A DNA stretch of 38,963 nucleotides from Candidatus Bathyarchaeum sp. (GTDB lineage: Archaea > Thermoproteota > Bathyarchaeia > Bathyarchaeales > Bathyarchaeaceae): positions 1 through 38,963 of the forward strand of contig JAOZIB010000006.1 in assembly GCA_026014565.1 (NCBI GenBank). The letters run 5' to 3'. The notes below the pieces were generated by a model. It worked only from the letters and a program-made list of their open reading frames with translations. It searched no databases and was not told where the DNA came from. Positions 1-7,384 of the stretch are shown here, in pieces (within the stretch, counting starts at the first letter, position 1; every line of letters starts with the position of its first letter). The translations under genes were made by a program, and so were the position numbers.

Positions 1-229
1 CCTCTGCAGTATTGAGGTAGTCGGTAATTCCAACGTGAAGTAATACTTGTTGATTTACTCCTACTGGATTAGGAATGGCACCAAGATAACAATAGGTATG
101 AACGGTCTGGGGGTCAGATGATGCTGGCGGTTGAGCTATGGCAGGTGCAACGACAAAAGAAGCAGACAATGTAAACACTAGAACCAAAGCAATAGAAACA
201 ATTTTTTTGTTAATTTTATTTAATTTCAT
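1..229 (-). CDS. Secreted protein, N-terminal fragment (runs off window)
   Basis: The minus strand reads an open frame from ATG at 229 to the window edge, giving 76 codons. The first 32 residues form a classic signal peptide: basic start (MKLNKINKK), a hydrophobic core IVSIALVLVFTLSASFVV and a probable cleavage after APAIA. The mature part begins QPPASSDPQTV and contains a PNPVGVNQQVLLHVGI segment, which resembles beta-sandwich domains of large secreted archaeal proteins, but I do not recognise the family. An AGGAATG-like ribosome site lies just upstream of the ATG. The rest of the gene is outside the window, so function cannot be given. Confidence 0.75.
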   Translation of the reverse strand, partial: MKLNKINKKIVSIALVLVFTLSASFVVAPAIAQPPASSDPQTVHTYCYLGAIPNPVGVNQQVLLHVGITDYLNTAE

Positions 230-369
230 TTTTCATTCCTTCAGTTTTTATTGGTAGTTATTCCAGTTTGTTTTTAAGCTTTTGCGTTTACTTCAAGATT
301 TTCGAGCAAAATCGTAAGTAATAGGGTAAAAATTACGTAATTGTTTGAAAAAATGCTGTAAATTATTAA

Positions 370-380
370 AAAATATAAAT
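370..380 (+). promoter_or_regulatory. TATA-like element upstream of the Lrp-like gene
   Basis: An AAATATAAAT-type box lies about 45 nt before a GGTGG ribosome-binding-like motif at 412-416. Transcription would then start near 400, which fits a translation start around 423-432 rather than at the TTG at 459. This is by eye only. Confidence 0.4.
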
Positions 381-458
381 GAGTAACTTAATGTCTATTT
401 AATTCAAAAAAGGTGGTTAACGCCAATTAATGGAATTGATACCAAGATTTTAAGAGAT

Positions 459-1394
459 TTGCTTAACGATTCACGAAAGAGCTTTAGAGAAATCGCCAAA
501 GAAGCAGGAGTATCACAAGACATAATCTGGCAACACTACAAAAAAATGAAAAGTCAGGGAATAATTTGTGGTTCCACCATCCAACTTGACTACAGGAGCC
601 TAGGTCACAACGCCGTAGGAAGAATAACAATAAATGTAGAACCGAATCACCAAGACAAAGTGGCAACAAAGATTAAAAAAATCCGTAATGTCGAAGGCGT
701 TTTTGGTGTTAAAAAAGAGCCGGAATTCGTAGCGGTTGTTGAACTAAAGACAGTTGAAGAAATAGAAGAAATCGCCTATTTGATAAAACAAGTTCCATTT
801 GTAACAGGTCTAAAAAAGGAAATTTGGCTTGGAATCAGAAGCATTCCCGATAATTTATCTCAATTATCCAGCACTGCAGAAAAAAGGGCAGTTTCAGAGA
901 AAATAGCAATTCATAATGAGGTAAAAACTCAAAAAAGCAAAATTGATCAAATCGACAAACAAATAATTGAAAAGTTAGGAAAAAACAGTCGTTTATCTTT
1001 TAGAAAAATTGCTCAAGAGATAGGCATTTCTACAGATACCGTTTCTAGAAGGTTTAAGAAACTATACAGCAAAGGAATAATCAAACCATTAATTCAGATA
1101 GACCCAACAAAAATAGGATATAAAGCAACAGTTTTTTTCAGCGTGTCATTTATTTCCGAACAAAAACTAGTTAACATCGTAGAAATAATTAGCCAGATTC
1201 CAGACATAGTTTTAATTTTAAACACTAGTGGGCACTTTGACCTTTTCATAATGTCACTAGTGAAGAACGTTGAACAGATATTTTCAATTCAAGAGGAACT
1301 TTACAAAATACCCGGAATTACCGAACTGGTAACAAAGATAGTAAAATCAGATCCAATATTACCATTCCACTGTGAACACATATCAAATTTTTAA
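459..1394 (+). CDS. Tandem Lrp/AsnC-family transcriptional regulator
   Basis: The protein consists of two consecutive Lrp/AsnC-like modules. Residues about 1-40 hold a helix-turn-helix (FREIAKEAGVSQDIIWQHYKKM) followed by a RAM-like alpha/beta half. Residues about 155-205 hold a second HTH (DKQIIEKLGKNSRLSFRKIA, then ISTDTVSRRFKKL), followed by another ligand-binding-like half. Single-module Lrp proteins are about 150 residues, so this is roughly double. Such proteins normally bind DNA as dimers or octamers and sense amino acids or related ligands; a covalent tandem would act as a built-in dimer (inference). The TTG start at 459 cuts off helix 1 of the first HTH. The frame is open back to 387 and reads GIDTKILRDL immediately upstream, so the real start is probably further 5' (see findings). 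The purine gene purH follows 36 nt later on the same strand. Confidence 0.85.
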   Translation: MLNDSRKSFREIAKEAGVSQDIIWQHYKKMKSQGIICGSTIQLDYRSLGHNAVGRITINVEPNHQDKVATKIKKIRNVEGVFGVKKEPEFVAVVELKTVEEIEEIAYLIKQVPFVTGLKKEIWLGIRSIPDNLSQLSSTAEKRAVSEKIAIHNEVKTQKSKIDQIDKQIIEKLGKNSRLSFRKIAQEIGISTDTVSRRFKKLYSKGIIKPLIQIDPTKIGYKATVFFSVSFISEQKLVNIVEIISQIPDIVLILNTSGHFDLFIMSLVKNVEQIFSIQEELYKIPGITELVTKIVKSDPILPFHCEHISNF

Positions 1395-1430
1395 CAAATC
1401 AAAACATAAAAATCGAGAGGAATAACAAAC

Positions 1431-2009
1431 ATGAAACGTGCATTGATTTCTGTTCATGACAAAACGGGAATAGTTGATTTTGCCAAGGAACTTAACAAAC
1501 TAAGATTTAGGATTATTTCCACTGGTGGAACCTTAACCACCCTTGAAGAAAATGGAGTTTCAAACATCAAACATGTTTCTGAAGTAACTGGTTTTCCAGA
1601 GATACTGGAAGGAAGAATTAAAACGTTACATCCAAAAATGTTAGCAGGGATTTTTGCAATTAGAAACAACAAAGCTCACATGAAGGAGCTTGAAAACTTT
1701 CAGATATCCCCCGTTGATTTGGTTGTTTGCAATTTGTATCCTTTTGAGAAAGTAACAAAGGAGGGGGCAACTCTAAAAACTGCTCTGGAAAACGTCGATA
1801 TCGGGGGTCCAACCATGATTCGGGCGGCTGCAAAAAATTTTGAGAACGTGGTTGTAGTTGTTAACCCTCAAAGGTACACGCAGGTCCTTGAGGAATACAA
1901 AAACAACGGCGATGTAACTGCAAAAACAAGAAAAGCTTTAGCGGGTGAAGCTTTCAAAGAAACGTCCCGATATGATTCAGTAATCTGGGAATTTTTAGAA
2001 AAAATATAA
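1431..2009 (+). CDS. purH: IMP cyclohydrolase, PurH N-terminal (MGS-like) domain only
   Basis: This 192-residue protein matches the cyclohydrolase half of bacterial PurH: ALISVHDKTG at the N-terminus, STGGT (phosphate-binding, about residue 31), the signature GRIKTLHPK (about residues 62-70) and VDIGGPTMIRAAAKN (about residues 121-135). It closes FAICAR to IMP, the last step of purine synthesis. Bacterial PurH has about 510 residues and also carries AICAR formyltransferase; that half is absent, and archaea usually use PurP for that reaction. The start ATG has GAGAGGAA upstream. It lies directly downstream of the Lrp-like gene and may be its target or co-transcribed. The function call is firm; the lack of the second domain is seen directly because a normal stop follows. 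Confidence 0.93.
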   Translation: MKRALISVHDKTGIVDFAKELNKLRFRIISTGGTLTTLEENGVSNIKHVSEVTGFPEILEGRIKTLHPKMLAGIFAIRNNKAHMKELENFQISPVDLVVCNLYPFEKVTKEGATLKTALENVDIGGPTMIRAAAKNFENVVVVVNPQRYTQVLEEYKNNGDVTAKTRKALAGEAFKETSRYDSVIWEFLEKI

Positions 2010-2064
2010 TCATTTAACAGGTTTATATCAGGCTGTAAAGAAGTACTTGTCGAGAGGGCAGTTC

Positions 2065-3618
2065 ATGAAGTTCAGCTGTTACGGTGGAGTAGGAGACATT
2101 GGTGGAAACAAAATCCTAGTTAAAATGGGGAAGGCTTCGATTTTTCTGGATTTTGGATTATCATACAGTGAAGAGGGACTGTTTTTCGAAGAGTTTTTAC
2201 AGCCTCGTTCAGGATGCAAAATACATGATTTACTTAAACTTGGAATGTTACCAAAAATTGACGGAATCTACCGCCAAGATGCCCTTTGCCCAAAAGATTT
2301 TGAAAACTACAATGTTCGTGCAAAAGACTTTTGGAGAATAAACATCCTAAGCTATGAAGAAGCAAAACAAAAGGGTTTGTGGCACCCCGATGCATTGTTT
2401 ATTTCTCATGCCCATTTAGACCACTGTGGATACGCACCGTATTTAGGAGCCTTTCCATTTTTGTGCTCGCAGACCACACAAAAACTAATGGATGCAATAG
2501 CAGAAATTGGAAACCTGCAAAGTTTAGACAAACAACTAACTGCAACAAAAGACCGAAAAATGACCCAACTAAAAACAGGTTTTTTCCCCGGGGAGCCAAA
2601 AGTTGATTACTCAAAAGAGGAAATTAAACGAAAGTTTTCCAATTTGGAACACAAAAAACCACAAATCATCAAAAATGAGCTGACTGTTACTGGATTTGAT
2701 GTGGATCATTCGATACCGGGGTCTATGTCGTGTTTGGTTGAATCAAAAGATACACAGGTGTTGTATACGGGGGACATTCGTTTTCATGGCAAATCAGGCT
2801 ACGACCTAGGAAACGAGCTGGACGGTCTGGCTCCCGATGTTATGTTTTGTGAAGGAACCCGCATCGACAAAACTGAACCAGACAACGAAAAAAAGGTAGA
2901 GTCAGACCTCACAGACATTTTTTCTGAATCCGAAGGCTTGGTGATGGTGGGTTTCACATGGAAAGACATCGACAGATACGAAACAGTAAGAGATGCTGCA
3001 CTAAAAAGTGGAAAAACCCCAGTTTTTGACCCAAGGTTAGCTTACCTTTTGGCAAGGTTGGGCAGAAGCGTTTACGATGAAGGGGCAACTGTGTTTCTTG
3101 AAAGGTGTGGTTCTATGCTTTATTCTCCAGGGGATTACAGTTACTCAAAACATAAAGTCGGCGACATGCCCCTTTCAGAATGGAGCAACAAACGGGACAA
3201 CATAAACGTGGACATAAAACATCTAGAAAAAGGAGTTAGCGCTTTAGAACTTAACAAGAACCCTTCAGGTTATGTTTTGCATCTGGACTATTTCAGGTTC
3301 AAAAACATTTTAGATTTTAATCTTCCCGAAGACTCAGTTTTTGTAAGGGCACAGTGCGAACCCTTCAATCCCAGAATGGAACTATCACAAGACCGAATGA
3401 TACGGTGGCTCGAACACTTCAAAATTAACGCCAAAAACGATTACAAACCTTACCAGATTCACGCGAGCGGTCACGCTTCAGGTCCAGAAATCCAAGAAAT
3501 GATAAACAAAATCAAACCCAAACTGTTGGTTCCCGTTCATACCACATATCCTGACCGATTCAAAAACCCAGCAGGTGAAGTTTACGTTCCAGTAAAGGGT
3601 GAAGAGAAAACTTTTTGA
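2065..3618 (+). CDS. Metallo-beta-lactamase-fold (beta-CASP/RNase J-like) hydrolase
   Basis: The 517-residue protein begins FSCYGGVGDIGGNKILVK, the typical first strands of RNase J and related MBL-fold nucleases. The zinc motif HAHLDH is at residues 115-120, a later Asp ligand sits in VLYTGDIRFHG, and HASGHASGPEIQEMI plus PVHTTYPDRF near the C-terminus match the beta-CASP motifs. An insertion of about 80 residues separates the first strand (FLDFGLSY) from the HAHLDH strand, longer than in standard RNase J. Likely an RNA-processing nuclease; the substrate cannot be told. I chose ATG 2065 because GAGAGG lies 7 nt upstream; a TTG at 2047 would add six residues. A TATA-like TTTATAT at about 2022 suggests its own promoter. 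Confidence 0.82.
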   Translation: MKFSCYGGVGDIGGNKILVKMGKASIFLDFGLSYSEEGLFFEEFLQPRSGCKIHDLLKLGMLPKIDGIYRQDALCPKDFENYNVRAKDFWRINILSYEEAKQKGLWHPDALFISHAHLDHCGYAPYLGAFPFLCSQTTQKLMDAIAEIGNLQSLDKQLTATKDRKMTQLKTGFFPGEPKVDYSKEEIKRKFSNLEHKKPQIIKNELTVTGFDVDHSIPGSMSCLVESKDTQVLYTGDIRFHGKSGYDLGNELDGLAPDVMFCEGTRIDKTEPDNEKKVESDLTDIFSESEGLVMVGFTWKDIDRYETVRDAALKSGKTPVFDPRLAYLLARLGRSVYDEGATVFLERCGSMLYSPGDYSYSKHKVGDMPLSEWSNKRDNINVDIKHLEKGVSALELNKNPSGYVLHLDYFRFKNILDFNLPEDSVFVRAQCEPFNPRMELSQDRMIRWLEHFKINAKNDYKPYQIHASGHASGPEIQEMINKIKPKLLVPVHTTYPDRFKNPAGEVYVPVKGEEKTF

Positions 3619-3657
3619 TAATGTTTTTTAGACTCGACAAGGTTGTTTATTTGGGAG

Positions 3658-4041
3658 ATGAATATTTTGAGTGAAGACTATTCTTTAACTGAATTAAACC
3701 GACCAGACTGGAACAACATGACTGTAATGTCAAAAAAACACACCCCAATAATTGAAGCCCCAAACAAAGTAAAGGCTGACGAATCATTTACAGTAAAAAT
3801 CAAAGTTGGAGGAATCGACGGAGTTGAACACCCCAACACTTTAAGCCACTGGATAAACTGGGTGAATCTTTACGCGGGAAAAAGACTAATCTCTAGAACA
3901 GAGTTTGGTGCCGAAGTATCAGACGGTTACGTAATATCAATCAATGTAACGCTAAAAGAAACAGCAGTTTTGCACGCTCAAGAGTTCTGCAACTTGCATG
4001 GAGTCTGGGAAGGAAAAGCAGTGAAAGTCGAAGTTGAATAA
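3658..4041 (+). CDS. sor: Superoxide reductase (neelaredoxin/desulfoferrodoxin iron domain)
   Basis: The protein reduces superoxide to peroxide without making oxygen, in the cytoplasm of anaerobes. The non-haem iron ligands are visible: His28 (SKKHTP), His58 (VEHPN), His64 (LSHWI), Cys111 and His114 (CNLHGVW), in the spacing known from the Pyrococcus enzyme. There is no N-terminal rubredoxin-like centre, so it is the one-iron class. The residue two before the first His is Lys, where the archetype has the Glu that caps the open iron site in the oxidised state; the following catalytic Lys is kept. Start choice: ATG 3658 is used; TTG 3667, placed 9 nt after GGGAG, is a realistic alternative, and TTG 3643 a weaker one. 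The gene lies 40 nt after the MBL-fold gene. Confidence 0.9.
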   Translation: MNILSEDYSLTELNRPDWNNMTVMSKKHTPIIEAPNKVKADESFTVKIKVGGIDGVEHPNTLSHWINWVNLYAGKRLISRTEFGAEVSDGYVISINVTLKETAVLHAQEFCNLHGVWEGKAVKVEVE

Positions 4042-4381
4042 ACTCGGCACACCTCAAAAAGGCAGTCTTTAAGTAAAGGTTAACCCCAAAGGGGTTTCAC
4101 CTACATTTTTTTCTTAATTGATTTAAATAACAATGGTTTTCAAGATAAATTCGACAAAAAACAGGCAAAAACACAATTAAATCTGTTTAACATTAAAAAT
4201 TGACAGATTCTAGATTAAAATCTGGATTAGATACCCGCAGTATATATATGTCTCCATTTTATTTAAAAATAATATAGAATTCATTGAAGCACTGTCGACA
4301 AAATTGGTGATTTGTCGTTTATTCCAGGATTCTACTCAAAAGCATACGGATTAAACAGGGAGGTGTAATGGAGAGTTGTCT
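4042..4381. other. Intergenic region with promoter and structured leader
   Basis: No gene is seen in these 340 nt apart from a 16-codon frame at its end. After the hairpin at 4082-4096 the sequence is very AT-rich. An inverted repeat CAGATT/AATCTG (4204-4224) lies just upstream of a strong TATA-like tatatatatg at 4241-4250. Inside the presumed leader, CGACAAA/TTTGTCG at 4296-4317 can form a 7-bp stem with an 8-nt loop. Confidence 0.5.
4082..4096 (+). terminator. Hairpin downstream of superoxide reductase
   Basis: AACCCC-AAA-GGGGTT forms a 6-bp stem with a 3-nt loop about 40 nt after the stop codon, followed within 20 nt by a T-rich run. This looks like a terminator or 3'-end-stabilising structure for the superoxide reductase message. 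Confidence 0.5.
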
Positions 4382-4418
4382 ATGTCTGGGATTCAATTTA
4401 AAATGCGAAATAAACTGA
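4368..4418 (+). CDS. Possible 16-codon upstream/overlapping frame
   Basis: An ATG at 4368 follows the strongest ribosome-binding-like motif of the region (GGGAGGTG at 4359-4366, spacing very short) and encodes MESCLCLGFNLKCEIN with three cysteines. It overlaps the start of the next gene in another frame. It may be a leader peptide, or the motif may simply serve the next start. No homology can be claimed. Confidence 0.2.
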   Translation: MESCLCLGFNLKCEIN

Positions 4419-4576
4419 TTCGCAAATTTGAGCAAGCAGGAGCTACATCCATGGAAACAGCAGTAACATTTGAAGAAGCTAACTTGGATGTACAAGAACA
4501 ATATTGGTTAGACTATTTTGCGGGTTCATTTCTTGGATGCATAAAAAAAACCGGTGATCATCGGTATTATGTATAA
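4382..4576 (+). CDS. Small hypothetical protein (64 aa)
   Basis: The sequence MSGIQFKMRNKLIRKFEQ... ends in a GDHRYYV tail. It looks mostly helical with a basic first helix (KMRNKLIRKF), then an acidic segment (FEEANLDVQEQYW), a small hydrophobic stretch and a beta-like end reminiscent of a winged-helix wing, but I do not recognise a family. GGAGAG lies 6 nt upstream of ATG 4382; TTG 4376 is an alternative. It has its own long AT-rich promoter and leader, and converges on the DUF4177-like gene. Confidence 0.6.
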   Translation: MSGIQFKMRNKLIRKFEQAGATSMETAVTFEEANLDVQEQYWLDYFAGSFLGCIKKTGDHRYYV

Positions 4577-4599
4577 ACCAAGTTGAAAAATGGTCTAAA

Positions 4600-4821
4600 T
4601 TATTGTTTTTCTCGCTTTAGGTAAGCAACAGTGAATAAACTTCCTGTTTCTAAACGAACATTTTGAACGCTTACCAGCTCCCAACCTTCTTCACCTAAAG
4701 CATTCAAGTCCTCTTCCACATTTAGGATAACAGCATTTTTTTCCTGCGAACGACGATTAATACTAATTTTAGTTCTTACTGGAAGCGCAACATATTCCCA
4801 AGTCGTCAAAAACAAACACAT
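4600..4821 (-). CDS. DUF4177-like small protein
   Basis: This 73-residue protein carries the pattern seen in small DUF4177-type proteins: an aromatic first strand (TWEYVALPVRTKIS), a middle segment DLNALGEEGWELVSVQNV and a final strand VAYLKREKQ. The function of the family is unknown. No clear Shine-Dalgarno precedes the ATG, so the transcript may be leaderless; TTG codons at residues 3 and 5 are alternative starts. It converges with the 64-residue hypothetical gene, 23 nt apart. Confidence 0.7.
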   Translation of the reverse strand: MCLFLTTWEYVALPVRTKISINRRSQEKNAVILNVEEDLNALGEEGWELVSVQNVRLETGSLFTVAYLKREKQ

Positions 4822-4994
4822 CTAATATCAAAGACAACAATAACATGCTCTTAAAGGTGCCGAGTAACAAAATTAAACAAAACAAGGAATAAAATAAAAA
4901 ATAAAAAAGGTAACAGAAATAATTTTAAAAGCCATCATTTTAGGGAAAAAATAGCCAAAAACATTTGAAAAAAATCATTCAGAACTTTTCGCAG

Positions 4995-5201
4995 TTACTT
5001 TCCCCTACAGGCCCAAGCATTTTTCATGTTAAACATGATAGGTTCACTTGGAGTTCTTTCACGTTGTGGTCTATTTCTACTTCTGCGTTTAGAAAAACAA
5101 ACTTTACAATAAACTGGTTTACCTTTTGTAGGCTCAAAAGGAACAGTGGTATCTTTGCCACATTCAGTGCATTTGACGTCATACATCTTCTTTTCAGACA
5201 C
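4995..5201 (-). CDS. Small zinc-ribbon protein (CxxC...CxxC)
   Basis: Starting at GTG 5201, the protein is 68 residues: MSEKKMYDVKCTECGKDTTV, then YCKVCFSKRRSR. The two CxxC pairs, 17 residues apart, with VPFEPTKGKPVYC between them, match the short zinc-ribbon module found alone or at the ends of archaeal RNA-related proteins. The C-terminal third is very basic (RRSRNRPQRER), so nucleic-acid binding is likely. I prefer GTG 5201 because GAGGTGA ends 5 nt before it; the longer GTG start at 5210 would overlap that motif. Confidence 0.72.
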   Translation of the reverse strand: MSEKKMYDVKCTECGKDTTVPFEPTKGKPVYCKVCFSKRRSRNRPQRERTPSEPIMFNMKNAWACRGK

Positions 5202-5330
5202 GATATTCACCTCGACACTAGCTTAGAAAAGGTTCCAGTTATTATTAGTAGAACACATCTACCCATAAACGAAACTCTTCAAGTATACTAACAAATTCCC
5301 CTTTATAAATTAACGGAAAAAAATAACAAA

Positions 5331-5867
5331 CTAAAGACCAGAAACCAGCGCTTTAGTTTCGGATTTTATTTTATCTAGCTCTTCGGGAGTTGGTTTTCCT
5401 CGTATGTCGCCCATTCTGCCTTGGGTGCTAAATTCTTCTGAGCCACGAAATTCACTTAGAACACACCATTCACCCAATATAGTGAATCCCAAGTGTTCAA
5501 AAAACTGACCAGCATACAATACAGCAGGAGTCGCTTCACGAAGCCCAGTATGAGGACCAGAATACGTGCAGAAAACTAAGGCATATTTACCTGCAACTAC
5601 AGGGGAACTTTTTTTGATTTTTTCTTGCTTTTTGTAAGCATCAAATTTCTTGTGCAAAAAATCCGCAACAGGCTTCGGAAGATGCCACTGATACGAAGGA
5701 AAACCCACACAAACTAGGTCGTAATCAAAATAGTCAATGTTTTCGGCTTCAGTTGTTTTCTTTAACGAAACATGCAATCCTGCTGATTCTAAACCATCTT
5801 TTACTGCAAAAGCAACTTTTTGGGTGTTTCCAGTTGCTGACCAGTATAGAATCAAAGCATTCTTCAA
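5331..5867 (-). CDS. Flavodoxin-family protein
   Basis: Residues 10-15 (SATGNT) form the FMN phosphate loop following the first strand NALILYW. Residues about 50-62 (YDLVCVGFPSYQWH) and 93-108 (GKYALVFCTYSGPHTG) supply the other FMN-ring loops, and the 178-residue length is typical of a long-chain flavodoxin or flavodoxin-like domain. It probably carries electrons in a cytoplasmic redox pathway, perhaps for the oxidative-stress genes nearby (superoxide reductase is 1.3 kb away); the partner is not known. The start is TTG 5867, with AGAGGTT 8 nt upstream. Confidence 0.88.
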   Translation of the reverse strand: MKNALILYWSATGNTQKVAFAVKDGLESAGLHVSLKKTTEAENIDYFDYDLVCVGFPSYQWHLPKPVADFLHKKFDAYKKQEKIKKSSPVVAGKYALVFCTYSGPHTGLREATPAVLYAGQFFEHLGFTILGEWCVLSEFRGSEEFSTQGRMGDIRGKPTPEELDKIKSETKALVSGL

Positions 5868-5917
5868 AGATCAAACCTCTTTAAGATTAATCAAGATAAT
5901 GACCCAATAAAGTTCCA

Positions 5918-6163
5918 TTAAGTTGACTGTTTGTCGTCTAGTATCAACATTGTTATGGTTGACCGAACATTTTTTAGGCTTCGGATTTTAAATGTCACGA
6001 TGTCCTTGAGTTTTTCCATGGTTTCTGCTTGAATTTTTGCAACTAGATCATAAACACCATAAACGGGAAAGATTTCTACAACTGAATCAAGTTTTTCTAG
6101 AGTTGCTGCAATGTCTTCCATGTGTTTGGGTTCCGTGTTAATCAGCACATAAGCCATCGACAT
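5918..6163 (-). CDS. Stand-alone Lrp/AsnC ligand-binding (RAM) domain
   Basis: The protein (81 residues from ATG 6163) is an alpha/beta RAM domain without a DNA-binding HTH: AYVLINTEPKHMEDIAATL, VVEIFPVYGVYDLVAKI, TMEKLKDIVTFKIRSLKNV, STITMLIL. Such single-domain proteins usually bind amino acids or assemble with full-length Lrp proteins. ATG 6163 is preferred because GGAGAG lies 7 nt upstream; an upstream frame extension to 6187 would include that site. It could be a partner of the tandem Lrp-like protein 4.5 kb away; this is inference. Confidence 0.85.
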   Translation of the reverse strand: MSMAYVLINTEPKHMEDIAATLEKLDSVVEIFPVYGVYDLVAKIQAETMEKLKDIVTFKIRSLKNVRSTITMLILDDKQST

Positions 6164-6268
6164 AACGATTCTCTCCACACCTAGCACGGATATTAATCTT
6201 AATAATTGTTTCTTTTTAGCCGTACTTCAAGTATTCAATAACTAAGCCGCTACAAAACTACAAAATTG

Positions 6269-7201
6269 CTATTTTGTATAATCAAGAATCCGTTTTTGAA
6301 TACCGCCATCCTTCATGCCCATAACAAACTCAATAACATCATCGGGTTCGTTAAACTGCAACTTGGTTAAACTAGTAAAACCCCAATCTGAACACTTTAT
6401 ACTAGAAATTGTAGAGGCAGCACTAACAGATTTCGCAAAATCTTCAGTGACATTGTACGTCGCCAAAAAAGCTCCACACCAAACATCTCCAGCGCCAGTG
6501 GTGTCTACTATTTTGTCAGGAGGCAAAACCAAAGCTGGAACCATCTGCATGCCAACATCTTCAGCCTTGATTATGGCACCCAAGGTTCCCAAAGTAACAA
6601 TTAATCGCTTAGCTTTCAAGAGCCTAACAGCAGAAGAAATAGAATCTGTTTCAGCTAACGCTTTTGCTTCAGTGTCGTTAAGAATAAAAAAGTCAGCCTT
6701 CAAAGCAATTTCCTTAAGAATTCTTTTGTTTCTTTTTCCTTCTTTAATGTAACCAAGCCAACTATTAACAGAAACTTGAGTCTCAGGAGAGTTCTTTTTT
6801 ATCTTGTCCACCATTCGGGCAACTTTTGAAGGAGTCATCGGAGAAAGATGAAAAATACTCCTTTTTTTAAGCCAGTCATTAGAAATTCTACGAGACGTAA
6901 GTTTTGAGGCAGCACCTTGCTCAGCTTTAAGGTAATTCGCTTCCCAACGGCGGTCATATTTTATGTGAAACTGAGTAGTAGGTGCATCATATATTTTGAT
7001 GTCGGTATGAGGCAAAAGATTCAGTTTGCTAAGAAACTGGTTGTCTTTTCCAGTTGAGGAGATTAACATAACATCTCGAGAAAGTGTTCGAGCAGCCATA
7101 GCAGCATATAAAGCCGCACCGCCAGGCTGGATTTTTGTTCCATTGATATTTTCGATTTTATCAACCGAAATATGACCCACAAATACCAACCTTTCAGCCA
7201 A
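6269..7201 (-). CDS. PfkB-family carbohydrate/nucleoside kinase
   Basis: The fold is shown by the N-terminal VFVGHISVDKIENI strand, the GGAALYAAMAARTL segment (PfkB signature 1, about residues 27-40), and DTTGAGDVWCGAF (signature 2, about residues 233-245), which holds the catalytic Asp in GAGD and the anion hole. The length of 310 residues is normal. The substrate (ribose, adenosine, fructose phosphate or other) cannot be assigned from these motifs. TTG 7201 is chosen because GGTGGGAG precedes it with 8-nt spacing; a GTG at 7216 overlaps that site. The gene is divergent from aRF1 with about 180 nt between. Confidence 0.87.
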   Translation of the reverse strand: MAERLVFVGHISVDKIENINGTKIQPGGAALYAAMAARTLSRDVMLISSTGKDNQFLSKLNLLPHTDIKIYDAPTTQFHIKYDRRWEANYLKAEQGAASKLTSRRISNDWLKKRSIFHLSPMTPSKVARMVDKIKKNSPETQVSVNSWLGYIKEGKRNKRILKEIALKADFFILNDTEAKALAETDSISSAVRLLKAKRLIVTLGTLGAIIKAEDVGMQMVPALVLPPDKIVDTTGAGDVWCGAFLATYNVTEDFAKSVSAASTISSIKCSDWGFTSLTKLQFNEPDDVIEFVMGMKDGGIQKRILDYTK

Positions 7202-7384
7202 CAGTTTTTCTCCCACCAGACCAGATTATTGTTGATACTTACACACATAGTCAACATTGATTTGAATAGTTTTGCCCTACACCCAGGACATCAATAAAAG
7301 TACAATAACATTCTAAAGTTAAAAGACAACTCTTATCAATTATGCTACAGTTGTTAGGTCTACAATCAAAGAGCGTAATTAACG

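Noticed and set aside
4965-5291. Plus-strand frame of 108 codons opposite the zinc-ribbon gene
   Set aside because: The minus strand has a proper CxxC protein with a ribosome-binding site; the plus frame is Phe/Ser-rich shadow.
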